Positions 1-7,236 of a stretch of 64,000 nucleotides of DNA are shown here, piece by piece. Below the pieces are notes generated by a model. It was not told where the DNA came from, ran no database searches, and was given only the letters and a program-made list of their open reading frames with translations. The DNA comes from an uncultured Bacillaceae bacterium (GTDB taxonomy: Bacteria; Bacillota; Bacilli; Bacillales; Cytobacillaceae). The DNA lies in NCBI GenBank assembly GCA_937995745.1, contig CALKIU010000131.1, forward strand, positions 1-64,000, given 5' to 3'. Positions within the stretch are counted from its first letter, which is position 1; every line of letters begins with the position of its first letter. The position numbers were made by a program, and so were the translations under genes.

Positions 1-105
1 GTCCGTATGAGCCAGCCGCATGTACATATTTCTGCCCCGGCCGGCATCTTTAAACGGCAGAAAAAACTGCCGGTCTTTCTGGCAGCCTTCCCGTGTGTCA
101 CTCAT
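1..105 (-). other. short open frame running off the left edge, unrecognised
   Basis: Directly downstream of xerD the minus strand has an ATG followed by 35 codons without a stop up to the window edge (starting MSDTREGCQKDRQ). There is no convincing ribosome binding site. A hairpin (CGGCAG, six-base loop, CTGCCG, positions 55-72) followed by only a short T stretch lies inside it, and could equally be a weak terminator for xerD. I do not recognise the peptide; it is not the start of phosphopentomutase, the gene found here in B. subtilis. Confidence 0.2.
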
Positions 106-107
106 TT

Positions 108-1001
108 TCACGCCCGCGGATGATATTGTTGATAAATATCTTTCAATCTCGTTTTTGTCACGTGGGTATAGATTTGCGTTGTCGAAATATCGGCATGGCC
201 GAGCATTTCCTGCACAGCCCGCAGATCGGCGCCGTTTTCGAGAAGATGAGTGGCGAAAGAATGCCTTAATGTATGGGGCGTCAAATTTTTCGTAATCCCC
301 GCTTCGGCGGCGATGCGTTTTAATATTTTCCAAACCCCTTGCCTTGTCATTCTCCGGCCGTGATGATTCAAAAAAAGAGCGTTGTCTTTGTGCTTTGGGG
401 AAACCAGTTTCGGCCGGCCGTCCTGCAAATATCTCTTCACGGCATGCAATGCGGCACTTCCAATCGGCACAATCCTTTCTTTATTGCCTTTCCCGACGCA
501 GCGGACAAATCCCATTTCAATATGGATATCCCCGACATCCAAGCCCACCAATTCACTGATGCGGATTCCCGTGGCATACAACACTTCCAGCATCGCTTTA
601 TCACGGAGGCCAAAATGGTTGTCCAATTTTGGCGTCTCAAGAAGCCGGGTTACCTCCTCCACATTCAGCACTTGGGGAAGGGTTTTTTCTTGTTTGGGTG
701 TTTCAATGTGTACAGTCGGATCATGGTCGATGATTTTGTCGCGGAGAAGAAATTGGTGAAACGCCCGCAGGGAAGCAACATGCCGGGCCAAAGTGCGCGA
801 AGATTTTCCCTGTGTCTTCAAAAAGTTGAGAAAGTGAATGATATGAATGCGTTGGACATCCTGAAAATCAGCGATATTTTCATTCTTTCTCAAATATTTG
901 ACATAGCTTTTCAAATCCCGCTCATACGAAATAATCGTGTTTTCGGCGAGACCTTTTTCAACGAGCAAAAAATGCAAGAAATCTTGTATGTGCGTTTCCA
1001 T
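108..1001 (-). CDS. xerD: site-specific tyrosine recombinase XerD
   Basis: A 297-residue tyrosine recombinase that, with a XerC partner, resolves chromosome dimers at dif during cell division in the cytoplasm. The N-terminal SAM-like core-binding domain covers about residues 1-85 and the catalytic domain about 105-290. The full catalytic set is visible: R147 (TGIRISE), K171 (GKGNKER), H243 and R246 (HTLRHS), H269 (LGHADIS) and nucleophile Y278 (TQIYTHV). Length matches the family. It follows yqzK by five bases and so probably belongs to its transcript, as in B. subtilis (yqzK-ripX). Confidence 0.95.
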   Translation of the reverse strand: METHIQDFLHFLLVEKGLAENTIISYERDLKSYVKYLRKNENIADFQDVQRIHIIHFLNFLKTQGKSSRTLARHVASLRAFHQFLLRDKIIDHDPTVHIETPKQEKTLPQVLNVEEVTRLLETPKLDNHFGLRDKAMLEVLYATGIRISELVGLDVGDIHIEMGFVRCVGKGNKERIVPIGSAALHAVKRYLQDGRPKLVSPKHKDNALFLNHHGRRMTRQGVWKILKRIAAEAGITKNLTPHTLRHSFATHLLENGADLRAVQEMLGHADISTTQIYTHVTKTRLKDIYQQYHPRA

Positions 1002-1006
1002 GATAA

Positions 1007-1243
1007 TTACTCCCCATTCAAATAAAAGAGAATCAAACGGTCGAACCAGGACGCTTGCCGTTCCGCAGAATGGTCGGCGGTAACCTTTACAGCCGCTCCT
1101 TTCGGCTCTTCGTAACGATCATAATTTTGATATTCTTGTTTTATCCACATCATACCATAATAAAAAAGAATTGTGCATCCGGTAAACAGTATGAACACTT
1201 TAAACGCTTGCAGGACGAGTTTCAGTTTCTCCTTCATTTCCAT
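1007..1243 (-). CDS. yqzK: YqzK family protein (DUF4227), small membrane protein
   Basis: A 78-residue protein with one hydrophobic segment at about residues 14-31 ([18 protein letters not shown]), followed by a charged tail with a YDRYEEPKG motif. It matches YqzK/DUF4227, always found between fur and xerD in Bacillaceae; its function is unknown. The likely topology is a single-pass protein with a short cytoplasmic N-terminus. The start has an AGGAGG-like site (cggaggatgg) upstream. It ends five bases before xerD, which suggests co-transcription. Confidence 0.8.
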   Translation of the reverse strand: MEMKEKLKLVLQAFKVFILFTGCTILFYYGMMWIKQEYQNYDRYEEPKGAAVKVTADHSAERQASWFDRLILFYLNGE

Positions 1244-1345
1244 CCTCCGTCACTTTCTTTCTATATAAAGATATGCCGGTCCTGAAAAAATTTATACCTG
1301 CAAGCCGATTTAAAGCGCCAAAATTCCAACTATTTTAAAAAAATA

Positions 1346-1378
1346 AAAAAACCTTTTCTTCTCGAGAAAAGGCTTTTT
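1346..1378 (-). terminator. rho-independent terminator of fur
   Basis: Stem CCTTTTCT / AGAAAAGG (1352-1359 with 1365-1372). On the minus strand it is followed by a long T-rich tract. It begins at the fur stop codon and separates fur from yqzK-xerD. Confidence 0.75.
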
Positions 1379-1844
1379 ATGACTTTTCTTCTTCCTTTTT
1401 TTTTGCTTTTTCCTGGCAACGGTAGCAGATGCCGTGAAAAGTCAGGCGGTGATCTTTTATTTTAAATTTCCATCTTTTTTCCACAATCGCTTCGACGTCT
1501 TCAAGCAAATCTTCCTGAATCTCGTCTACCGCACCGCACTCCATGCATACCAAGTGGTGATGAAAATGCTGTGCGCCCTCGTGCCGCAAGTCATAACGGG
1601 ACACCCCGTCACCGAAATTTATTTTATCGACAATACCCAGTTCGGTCAGCAGTTCCAATGTTCTGTATACCGTGGCCAATCCGATTTCGGGCGATTTTTC
1701 TTTGACAAGGAGGTATATGTCTTCCGCACTCAAATGATCATCTTCGTGTTCAAGCAATACTCTCAACGTGGATTCGCGCTGAGGTGTCAATTTATAACTG
1801 TAGGAATGGAGCTGCTTCTTAATCCTTTCGATCCTTTTTTCCAT
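1377..1844 (-). CDS. fur: ferric uptake regulator Fur
   Basis: A 155-residue metal-dependent repressor that senses Fe2+ and blocks iron-uptake genes. The N-terminal winged helix contains KLTPQRESTLRVL and the recognition helix region GLATVYRTLELL. The C-terminal dimerisation and metal domain carries the HFHHHLVC region and two CxxC pairs (CMEC, CYRC) that bind structural zinc. The sequence is much closer to B. subtilis Fur than to PerR or Zur. I chose the second ATG (1844): it matches the Bacillus N-terminus and sits nine bases from a GGGGAGG site; the ATG at 1850 is too close. It is monocistronic, with its own promoter and terminator. Confidence 0.95.
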   Translation of the reverse strand: MEKRIERIKKQLHSYSYKLTPQRESTLRVLLEHEDDHLSAEDIYLLVKEKSPEIGLATVYRTLELLTELGIVDKINFGDGVSRYDLRHEGAQHFHHHLVCMECGAVDEIQEDLLEDVEAIVEKRWKFKIKDHRLTFHGICYRCQEKAKKKEEEKS

Positions 1845-1877
1845 TAACATGAGCCTCCCCCCGCGACTATCAAAAAC

Positions 1878-1905
1878 ATTATATCAAAAAAAACAATCTT
1901 TTCAA
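1878..1905 (-). promoter_or_regulatory. SigA promoter of fur, extended -10
   Basis: Minus strand -35 TTGAAA (1900-1905), 16-base spacer, -10 TATAAT (1878-1883) preceded by TGA, giving a TGnTATAAT extended -10. The predicted start lies about 25 bases upstream of the fur ribosome binding site. Confidence 0.6.
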
Positions 1906-1946
1906 AATAAAATAATTACAAGAAAGCAACAGTAATCTATATTAGA

Positions 1947-1961
1947 TAATAATAATTATAA
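1947..1961. promoter_or_regulatory. PerR-box-like operator upstream of fur
   Basis: TAATAATAATTATAA matches the palindromic PerR consensus TTATAATnATTATAA at all but one position. It lies between the spoIIM stop and the fur promoter. In B. subtilis fur is a known PerR target. The box is about 42 bases upstream of the -35, further than usual for direct repression, and the whole region is A+T rich, so chance is possible. Confidence 0.4.
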
Positions 1962-1966
1962 CAAAA

Positions 1967-2620
1967 TTATTCAACAGACGTTAACACGAATTTCATCAAA
2001 ACCGGGGAAAGATGCGCTTCCACGGCGGCGGCCGCCGCCAAAAAAACGACTGAGGCCAAAAAGGATAAAAAATATCTGCCCAACATCGGCATGATAAACG
2101 GTCCCGGCCTTTTCATAAACTGCCGCTTGATCATTTTCAATGAAAAAGACACGGACAAAACAGCCGCCACGATGAACACCGGGATGATGATAATGTTTTG
2201 CGGCAGAACGGAGACGAAAGAAATAGCAAAGCCTTTCCATCCCATTTGGTTGACAAGAAATCCGACCGTAAAGCCGACGACAAGCCCTTTTAAAAACAAC
2301 ATAATCAAGATAATCGGCAAACCGATGATCGATACGCCCAGAACAAACATTAAACCGATATACTTGCTGTTATGAAAAAGGCTTTGATAAAACAAATCGT
2401 TGCTCGCCGCCACTTTTCCTTCGGCCATTTGCCCGAAAAATTGCGATAAATAGTAAAAAAGATCCTCTTTTTGCGTGATACTTAAGCTGTTTACGACAAT
2501 AGCCCCAAAAATAACCCCCATTAAAAACAAGACTGTCACAAACAAGTAGATAGGAGCATGCTCGCGAAAATGATGGCCGAGCCGGTTCCCGCGCAACCCC
2601 GTTTTCCGCTTGGCACCCAT
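1967..2620 (-). CDS. spoIIM: stage II sporulation protein M
   Basis: A 217-residue integral membrane protein of the SpoIIDMP complex, which drives peptidoglycan remodelling and septal membrane migration during engulfment of the forespore. Five hydrophobic segments are visible (about residues 23-45, 88-112, 113-127, 130-160 and 180-200), and length and sequence match the family. The ATG has a strong GGGGAGG site six bases upstream. A SigE-type promoter lies 65-94 bases before the start, consistent with mother-cell expression as in B. subtilis. It is followed by the fur control region, so it appears monocistronic. Confidence 0.93.
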   Translation of the reverse strand: MGAKRKTGLRGNRLGHHFREHAPIYLFVTVLFLMGVIFGAIVVNSLSITQKEDLFYYLSQFFGQMAEGKVAASNDLFYQSLFHNSKYIGLMFVLGVSIIGLPIILIMLFLKGLVVGFTVGFLVNQMGWKGFAISFVSVLPQNIIIIPVFIVAAVLSVSFSLKMIKRQFMKRPGPFIMPMLGRYFLSFLASVVFLAAAAAVEAHLSPVLMKFVLTSVE

Positions 2621-2684
2621 TTTTTCCTCCCCTTTTCATCCCTATCATTTCTACTAAAATTCACCGTCTCCAGCACGTTAGTAA

Positions 2685-2714
2685 ATGGTATGCCTTGTCC
2701 GTCCCGCATATGAC
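2685..2714 (-). promoter_or_regulatory. SigE promoter of spoIIM
   Basis: Minus strand -35 GTCATAT (2708-2714), 15-base spacer and -10 CATACCAT (2685-2692). This fits the SigE consensus GKCATATT / CATACAnT with normal spacing. spoIIM is SigE-dependent in B. subtilis. Confidence 0.7.
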
Positions 2715-2888
2715 TTTAAAATCTACTAAACGGTCGCGGGATTTTTAAATCTTGAAAGGAAGGAAAAAATGCTAGTTTTGAACATAGAACGGGCCGGCGA
2801 TTGTTCTTTTAAAAAGAAAATTTTATTTATCCGTTGACAAAAAACGCTTCCCCAATCACTGCCAAAACAAAAAGAGAAAAGCCTGCGT

Positions 2889-4055
2889 TTAATCAAGCGC
2901 CACCCGGCCGTATTTTCCGCCTCCGCCGGCCTGTAATGCCAGTTCTCCCTTGCGTGCTTTGAGAATCAGTTCCGCCACTTGTCCGGGAACGACTTTTTTC
3001 AACGAATGTTCCGGGACGTGGTGAAGGACAGCCATTTCCGTTCCGAAATGGTTTAACAATTTTTCCAACAGCTTCGGCCCGACTCCGGGGATAAATTGCA
3101 AAGGAACTTGATGGATATAAGGAGGGCGGTTTGGCGCTTTCATCCCCGCCGTTTGCAATTCCGATATCCGTTCGGAAACTCCTTTAATGAATTTCCCCGT
3201 TCCGCACCGCGGACAATCCGCTTCCTCCGGTTTTTTGGGACGGAAACATTTGGCGCATACCGTCTCATGATACTTCCCCAACAGGGGATCGAGACCGTAA
3301 TTGCAGATGATCCGTTCGTCCCCGCCACCTTGCAGGGCTTTATTTAACCGGGCAAAAGAAGGTTCCCGCAAGCGAATCACCTGATACTCCCGGGCAATTT
3401 TTTGCAAGGAATGGGCGTCCGAATTCGTTAAATAGGTGTAGCGGTGCAATTCCGCCACTTTGTCAGCCATTTTAGTATCGGCGCTTAATCCGAGCTCCAC
3501 CGCATCGATCATGTCCGGATCGAGCACTTCAGTAAGGGAGCGCTCGACGCCTTTTCCGTACAAACTTTTAAAAGGGGTAAAAATATGGGCCGGTATAAAC
3601 AAGCCTCCGAGAGCTTTCACTTTTTTCTGCACTTCACGTCCGGAAACATAGACCCGCTGCGAACTGAGATGAATATTTTTTACATTCCGGCTGAGCCAAG
3701 CGGAAAACTCCTTCATTGTCCGGAGATAGGGAAAATAGCATAACAAATGGATCGGACCGCGGCAATGTTCGTCATAGATTTCCAGTTCCGTGCCGGGAAT
3801 GATCGTCAAGCCGCCAAACAGCAATCCTCCATCCGAATGTTCCGCAAGCTTCCCTGAGAGAAAAAGATCCTCTATTTCCGAAAGGACTTCCGGAGAATGG
3901 CAGTCGATGATGCCGATCATATGAAGCCCTTTTTGATCTCTGGCATGTTTAATGATATTGGAAAACGTTAATGTCTTCGCACCGGTGATTTTCACGGCTT
4001 TCCCCGATCGTGTCCGGCCGATGTGAATATGCAAATCTGCAAAATAGTCTTTCAA
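2889..4055 (-). CDS. yqxK: YqxK, PHP-domain protein of the endonuclease Q family
   Basis: A 388-residue protein with an N-terminal PHP-type metal hydrolase domain (FADLHIHIGRT at the start, GIIDCHSP near residue 50, IPAHIF near 155, TNSDAHSL near 210), a zinc ribbon with CAKC and CPRC at about 265-285, and a helix-hairpin-helix motif (IPGVGPKLLEKLLNHFG) near 325-341. This architecture is that of YqxK/TIGR00375 and of archaeal EndoQ, which cleaves 5' of deaminated bases in DNA. A DNA repair role is inferred from the family. Its ATG overlaps the nudF stop by four bases, so it is translated after nudF. Confidence 0.75.
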   Translation of the reverse strand: MKDYFADLHIHIGRTRSGKAVKITGAKTLTFSNIIKHARDQKGLHMIGIIDCHSPEVLSEIEDLFLSGKLAEHSDGGLLFGGLTIIPGTELEIYDEHCRGPIHLLCYFPYLRTMKEFSAWLSRNVKNIHLSSQRVYVSGREVQKKVKALGGLFIPAHIFTPFKSLYGKGVERSLTEVLDPDMIDAVELGLSADTKMADKVAELHRYTYLTNSDAHSLQKIAREYQVIRLREPSFARLNKALQGGGDERIICNYGLDPLLGKYHETVCAKCFRPKKPEEADCPRCGTGKFIKGVSERISELQTAGMKAPNRPPYIHQVPLQFIPGVGPKLLEKLLNHFGTEMAVLHHVPEHSLKKVVPGQVAELILKARKGELALQAGGGGKYGRVALD

Positions 4056-4603
4056 CCGCTAATCGCCTCTTGTAATTGCAAGTATTGTACGGCAAAAACC
4101 GTTTTGGCGTCATAAATTTTCTTTTCCGCCATAAGTTGCAATGCTTCATCCAACGATACTTCCATCACATTGACAAACTCATCTTCGTCTGTTGCGGCGG
4201 GGTTTTCTTTTTTATATAGGTCTTTGGCCGCATAAACATGAACAATTTCATTGCAGAAACCGGGAGAAGTATAGAAAGAAGCCACGAATTCGAGGTTTTT
4301 GCAGGCATAACCCGTTTCTTCTTCCAATTCCCGCATCGCTGTGTCGTACGGGTCCTCCCCTTTTTCCAGCTTTCCGGCGGGAATCTCCACCAAAACCCTT
4401 TCCAGCGCCTTGCGGAACTGCTCAACAAGGACCATTTTTTTCTCCGGCGTCACGGCGATGACGGCGACCGCTCCCGGATGCTTGACAATTTCCCGCTGCG
4501 AAGTTTTTCCGTTGGGAAGTTCCACCTCATCGACTTGCAAACTGACCACTTTTCCGGAAAATATGTGCTCCGTTTTTATTGTTCTCTCGCTTAAATCATT
4601 CAT
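4052..4603 (-). CDS. nudF: ADP-ribose pyrophosphatase NudF
   Basis: A 183-residue Nudix hydrolase that splits ADP-ribose into AMP and ribose 5-phosphate. The complete Nudix box GX5EX7REUXEEXGU lies at about residues 77-98 (GKLEKGEDPYDT...RELEEETG), preceded by the HPGAVAV and VEQFRK strands typical of NudF. Two ATGs are possible; the one at 4603 is preferred because it is nine bases from an AGGAG site, while 4609 is only three bases away. It is followed by yqxK with a four-base overlap. It diverges from mciZ, whose promoter lies in the short gap. Confidence 0.9.
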   Translation of the reverse strand: MNDLSERTIKTEHIFSGKVVSLQVDEVELPNGKTSQREIVKHPGAVAVIAVTPEKKMVLVEQFRKALERVLVEIPAGKLEKGEDPYDTAMRELEEETGYACKNLEFVASFYTSPGFCNEIVHVYAAKDLYKKENPAATDEDEFVNVMEVSLDEALQLMAEKKIYDAKTVFAVQYLQLQEAISG

Positions 4604-4618
4604 TTTCATCCACTCCTG

Positions 4619-4649
4619 GTTCTATTTCTCGACTGCACGTTCATATATT
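4619..4649 (+). promoter_or_regulatory. SigE-type promoter of mciZ
   Basis: Plus strand GTTCTATT (4619-4626), 15-base spacer, CATATATT (4642-4649). It matches the SigE -10 at 7 of 8 and the -35 at 6 of 8 positions, with start of transcription expected about 25 bases before the mciZ start codon. This agrees with the sporulation-specific, mother-cell expression known for B. subtilis mciZ. Confidence 0.5.
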
Positions 4650-4679
4650 TTACCACACTTGAACAGGAGGAGAACAAAA

Positions 4680-4814
4680 TTGAAAGTATTTATCCGCGGC
4701 AATGGAATCACGATAACGGGGAAGGCTTGGCAAATAAAAGAAAAGCTGAAAAGCTGCAGCAAAAAATACCGCTACGTGGCTGAATGGCTTCATGCAATGA
4801 AGGAAAGGCGCTAG
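4680..4814 (+). CDS. mciZ: MciZ, mother-cell peptide inhibitor of FtsZ
   Basis: A 44-residue peptide starting at TTG, seven bases after a GGAGGAG site. The core (MKV, then GKAWQIKEKL and KYRYVAEWL) aligns with B. subtilis MciZ (MKV, GKAWEIRAKL, TFQYVKDWI). MciZ is a short alpha-beta peptide that caps FtsZ filaments and blocks Z-ring formation in the mother cell during sporulation. It lies alone on the plus strand between divergent nudF and convergent yqkE. It is easily missed because of its size and TTG start. The C-terminal AMKERR extension is longer than in B. subtilis. Confidence 0.8.
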   Translation: MKVFIRGNGITITGKAWQIKEKLKSCSKKYRYVAEWLHAMKERR

Positions 4815-4832
4815 TTGGTGCACAGCGCCGCC

Positions 4833-4860
4833 AAAAAAATGCCCCGGTCGATGTCCGGGG
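4833..4860 (-). terminator. terminator of yqkE
   Basis: Stem CCCCGG-tcgatg(t)-CCGGGG (4842-4860), followed on the minus strand by seven T residues. It directly follows the yqkE stop codon. Confidence 0.75.
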
Positions 4861-4861
4861 T

Positions 4862-5077
4862 TCACTTAAAATCTCTCCAATCCAGATTGCTTTCTTCGAG
4901 CAGTTCGGCAAAAGTTTTATTTTTCTCTTTGCGGCGGCGTTCTTCGCGTTTTCTTTCCTCTTCCTCGGCCTTTTTCCTTTCTTCTTCCGCTTTCAATTGA
5001 AGCTTTTTCTCCGCCAGCTCCTTTTTTAATTTATCGCTCAGCATGTCTGCCAATGTCAACTCTCCGTTTTTCTCCAT
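4862..5077 (-). CDS. yqkE: YqkE-like protein (DUF3886), highly charged coiled coil
   Basis: A 71-residue protein dominated by a continuous charged helix (about residues 13-55, rich in E, K and R, with KKAEEEERKREERRRKEK) and ending in FAELLEESNLDWRDFK. The ends match the DUF3886/YqkE family, whose function is unknown. A soluble coiled coil is expected. The start has a GGGGGAT site upstream and an extended -10 promoter lies immediately before it. It is monocistronic with its own terminator. Confidence 0.7.
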   Translation of the reverse strand: MEKNGELTLADMLSDKLKKELAEKKLQLKAEEERKKAEEEERKREERRRKEKNKTFAELLEESNLDWRDFK

Positions 5078-5094
5078 GCAAATCCCCCATCGTT

Positions 5095-5116
5095 ATGTTG
5101 TGACAACATTATACCA
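5095..5116 (-). promoter_or_regulatory. yqkE promoter -10 with adjacent 15-bp palindrome
   Basis: The minus strand carries an extended -10 TGGTATAAT (5108-5116) with a weak -35. Overlapping its last base is a perfect palindrome, ATGTTGT-G-ACAACAT (5095-5109), where transcription should start. The position is that of a repressor operator; the regulator is not recognised. Confidence 0.45.
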
Positions 5117-5232
5117 CTTTTTCACCTGCATAAATATTCCACAAGGCTTCATTTTTTTGACAAAAATATTTCGGAAAAGACGCACTGCGAATACTCCGCT
5201 GCACAAGGCTAAATCCGCCTTTGTTCCCTGCG

Positions 5233-5571
5233 CTATTCCGCCGGCACCACATCGGCGATGGCGGTGAGGGGGATTTTCCGGATTTCATCGCCGTTCTCCC
5301 CGCCGGCCACATGCAATGTTTTGTCCAGCCCGTCCCATGCATGTACAACGCCGGTAAATGTATGGTATTTTCCCTTGCGAAAATAACGGACAGTGATTGC
5401 TTTTCCGTGTTCAACCGCCTCATAAATCCTCCGGTTCAGCACTTCCAAATACTGTTCGTCTATTTCTTTTTTTGTTTCCAGATAATCCTCCTGCACCCAT
5501 TCTCTCAGCAACTTAACATGTTCAGGAAGCATCAAAGACGTCCATTTGATTTTTCCCCGGTCGCGAATCAT
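5233..5571 (-). CDS. yqjX: YolD-like family protein (YqjX type)
   Basis: A 112-residue YolD-like protein (MIRDRGKIKWTSLMLPEHV at the start, GKYHTFTGVVHAWD in the beta region). Members of this family are nearly always encoded next to a UvrX/Y-family polymerase and are thought to be accessory to it; in B. subtilis the pair is yqjX-yqjW. Here it follows the polymerase gene by 169 bases on the same strand, so it is probably expressed from the same LexA-controlled promoter. The family is described as structurally related to UmuD-like or WYL-like small domains only loosely; no activity is assigned. Confidence 0.8.
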   Translation of the reverse strand: MIRDRGKIKWTSLMLPEHVKLLREWVQEDYLETKKEIDEQYLEVLNRRIYEAVEHGKAITVRYFRKGKYHTFTGVVHAWDGLDKTLHVAGGENGDEIRKIPLTAIADVVPAE

Positions 5572-5740
5572 TTTTTAGCCCGGTCCGCCTTGAGCAAACA
5601 TGTTTTGCGGAAACAAAGGGGCCGGGTGCACCTCCTTTATTCATGTCTTTTGCCAAAACAGCCGGCGGACAAAGAAACACGCGCCGGCAATTTTCGGGCT
5701 TTCCCGGCAGTGCGGGCCGTCCCCCGCCGTTCTCCGGTTT

Positions 5741-7003
5741 TTACGCCTTATGGCCGCCGACGAGCTTGGCCCGTTCCCTGGCCGTCCCCGCCGGCGTGTA
5801 AGACACGGCCCTGAGCAACGAAGCGGGGCCGAATTTGCGGCGAATCCGATCCACCGTATAGCCGAGCTCCCGCTTTTTCCAGCGATCCGGTTCGAATAAA
5901 TCCAATTGCAATACGTGATCGTCAACAATGTTGCTTAACGAAACAGAAATTTGCCGCACGGTCCTGCCGTCGTAAAATTTCTCAAACAGCTCCAGACAAG
6001 TTTCATAAATGTCCATGGTAATATTCGTCGGCTGGTCGAGCGTTTTTGAACGGTAAAAACCGCCGCCAAACTCATCGCGGCTGTAGCCGAGGCCGAAATG
6101 AACCGTTCTGCCCGCCTTGCGGTGAATCCGCGCCCGCCGCGCCACCTCTTCGCACATTTCCAAAATGACATGTTTGATTTCGTGTTTTTCTTTATAATCG
6201 CGAAGAAGAATTTGGCTTTTTCCGAAACTGATCTGCCCTTCCATAATCGGTGCGCCGATTTCCGAAAGATCAATTCCCCAGGCATGATAATAAAGCTGGT
6301 TTCCCATAATTCCGAATTTCTTTTCCAATAAATTCAGATCATAATGGGCCAGTTGTCCGACGGTAAAAATCCCCATATTATTCAATCTTTTTTCCAATCT
6401 GCGGCCGATTCCCCACATTTTGCTTAAAGGGGAAACCTTCCACAGTTTTTTCGGAACATCCTCATAAGTCCATTCAGCAATTCCTGTTTTCTTGGCCTCC
6501 AAATCAAGGCAAAGCTTGGCCATCAACATATTCGGCCCGATACCGATGGCACAGGGAAGTTGAAATTCCCGTTCGATGTCTTCCCTGATTTTCCGTGCGA
6601 CTGTCCATGCGTCTCCCCATAACCGGTCTGTGCCGTCCACTTGGATAAAGCTTTCATCCACGCTGTATACATGAATGGCTTCCTTTGGCACATAGCGGTG
6701 GAAAACACGGGTTATCTCTACGGAAATTCTCATATAAGTTCTCATTTTCGGGTTGACAATGAGGATTCGCGGATCATCAGGAATTTCATATCTCCGTGAA
6801 CCGGTCTTGATGCCAAACTCTTCTTTCAATTTCGGCGATGCGGCAAGAACGACGCTTCCCGGCCGCTCCGCATCGCCGACGACTGCCAAATAGCACTCAA
6901 GCGGATCAAGACCGAGCATGACCGCCGAACAACTGGCATAAAAGCTCCTCATATCCACACACAAAATTTTCTTTTGCGGCATTTTGCTGTAATCAATAAT
7001 CAC
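5741..7003 (-). CDS. yqjW: UvrX-type Y-family DNA polymerase (YqjW/PolY2)
   Basis: A 420-residue translesion DNA polymerase of the UvrX/YqjW branch. Palm-domain acidic residues are present: D17 (CVDMRSFYAS) and D116-E117 (YSVDESF). A helix-hairpin-helix region follows (MWGIGRRLEKRLNNMGI, about 196-212), then the little finger domain and a beta-clamp motif QLDLF at 366-370. Translation starts at GTG (7003), four bases after a GGGGGGAG site. The gene has an SOS-type promoter with LexA boxes and is followed by a YolD gene. It therefore should be induced by DNA damage. Confidence 0.9.
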   Translation of the reverse strand: MIIDYSKMPQKKILCVDMRSFYASCSAVMLGLDPLECYLAVVGDAERPGSVVLAASPKLKEEFGIKTGSRRYEIPDDPRILIVNPKMRTYMRISVEITRVFHRYVPKEAIHVYSVDESFIQVDGTDRLWGDAWTVARKIREDIEREFQLPCAIGIGPNMLMAKLCLDLEAKKTGIAEWTYEDVPKKLWKVSPLSKMWGIGRRLEKRLNNMGIFTVGQLAHYDLNLLEKKFGIMGNQLYYHAWGIDLSEIGAPIMEGQISFGKSQILLRDYKEKHEIKHVILEMCEEVARRARIHRKAGRTVHFGLGYSRDEFGGGFYRSKTLDQPTNITMDIYETCLELFEKFYDGRTVRQISVSLSNIVDDHVLQLDLFEPDRWKKRELGYTVDRIRRKFGPASLLRAVSYTPAGTARERAKLVGGHKA

Positions 7004-7036
7004 CGCTCCCCCCTTTTTCAGCCCATGCTACTTCAG

Positions 7037-7050
7037 GGAACGTTTGTTCT
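7037..7050. promoter_or_regulatory. second LexA-box-like site, downstream of the polymerase promoter
   Basis: GGAACGTTTGTTCT keeps the GAAC-N4-GTTC core of the Bacillus SOS box (CGAACrnryGTTyG) but differs at the outer positions. It lies between the predicted transcription start and the GTG start codon of the polymerase. Confidence 0.45.
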
Positions 7051-7065
7051 GTAGGCTTATTCTTC

Positions 7066-7094
7066 ATTTTAACCGAATGTACGTTCTGATTCAA
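7066..7094 (-). promoter_or_regulatory. SOS promoter of the yqjW-type polymerase with LexA box in the spacer
   Basis: Minus strand -35 TTGAAT (7089-7094), 17-base spacer, -10 TAAAAT (7066-7071). The spacer contains AGAACGTACATTCG (7074-7087), which matches the Bacillus LexA consensus CGAACrnryGTTyG at 12 of 14 positions. LexA bound here would block RNA polymerase directly. Confidence 0.7.
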
Positions 7095-7236
7095 TGGAAA
7101 TTTCCCCCTGCATCCGCCGCCGGGACAACCGCCGCCTTGAAAGTTTAATGTGCAAAACAGAAATTCTTTCATTTATTTCTAATAACTTCCGCAGAAGAAA
7201 CAAACAATAAAGGAAAAGGAAACAGGAGGAAGTGGC

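Noticed and set aside
339..1025. Plus-strand open frame of 228 codons
   Set aside because: It lies entirely antisense to xerD, has no ribosome site and a composition typical of a shadow frame.
7004..7236. FNR binding site upstream of narG
   Set aside because: No TGTGA-N6-TCACA-like palindrome was found; only the LexA-type sites of the divergent polymerase gene are present.
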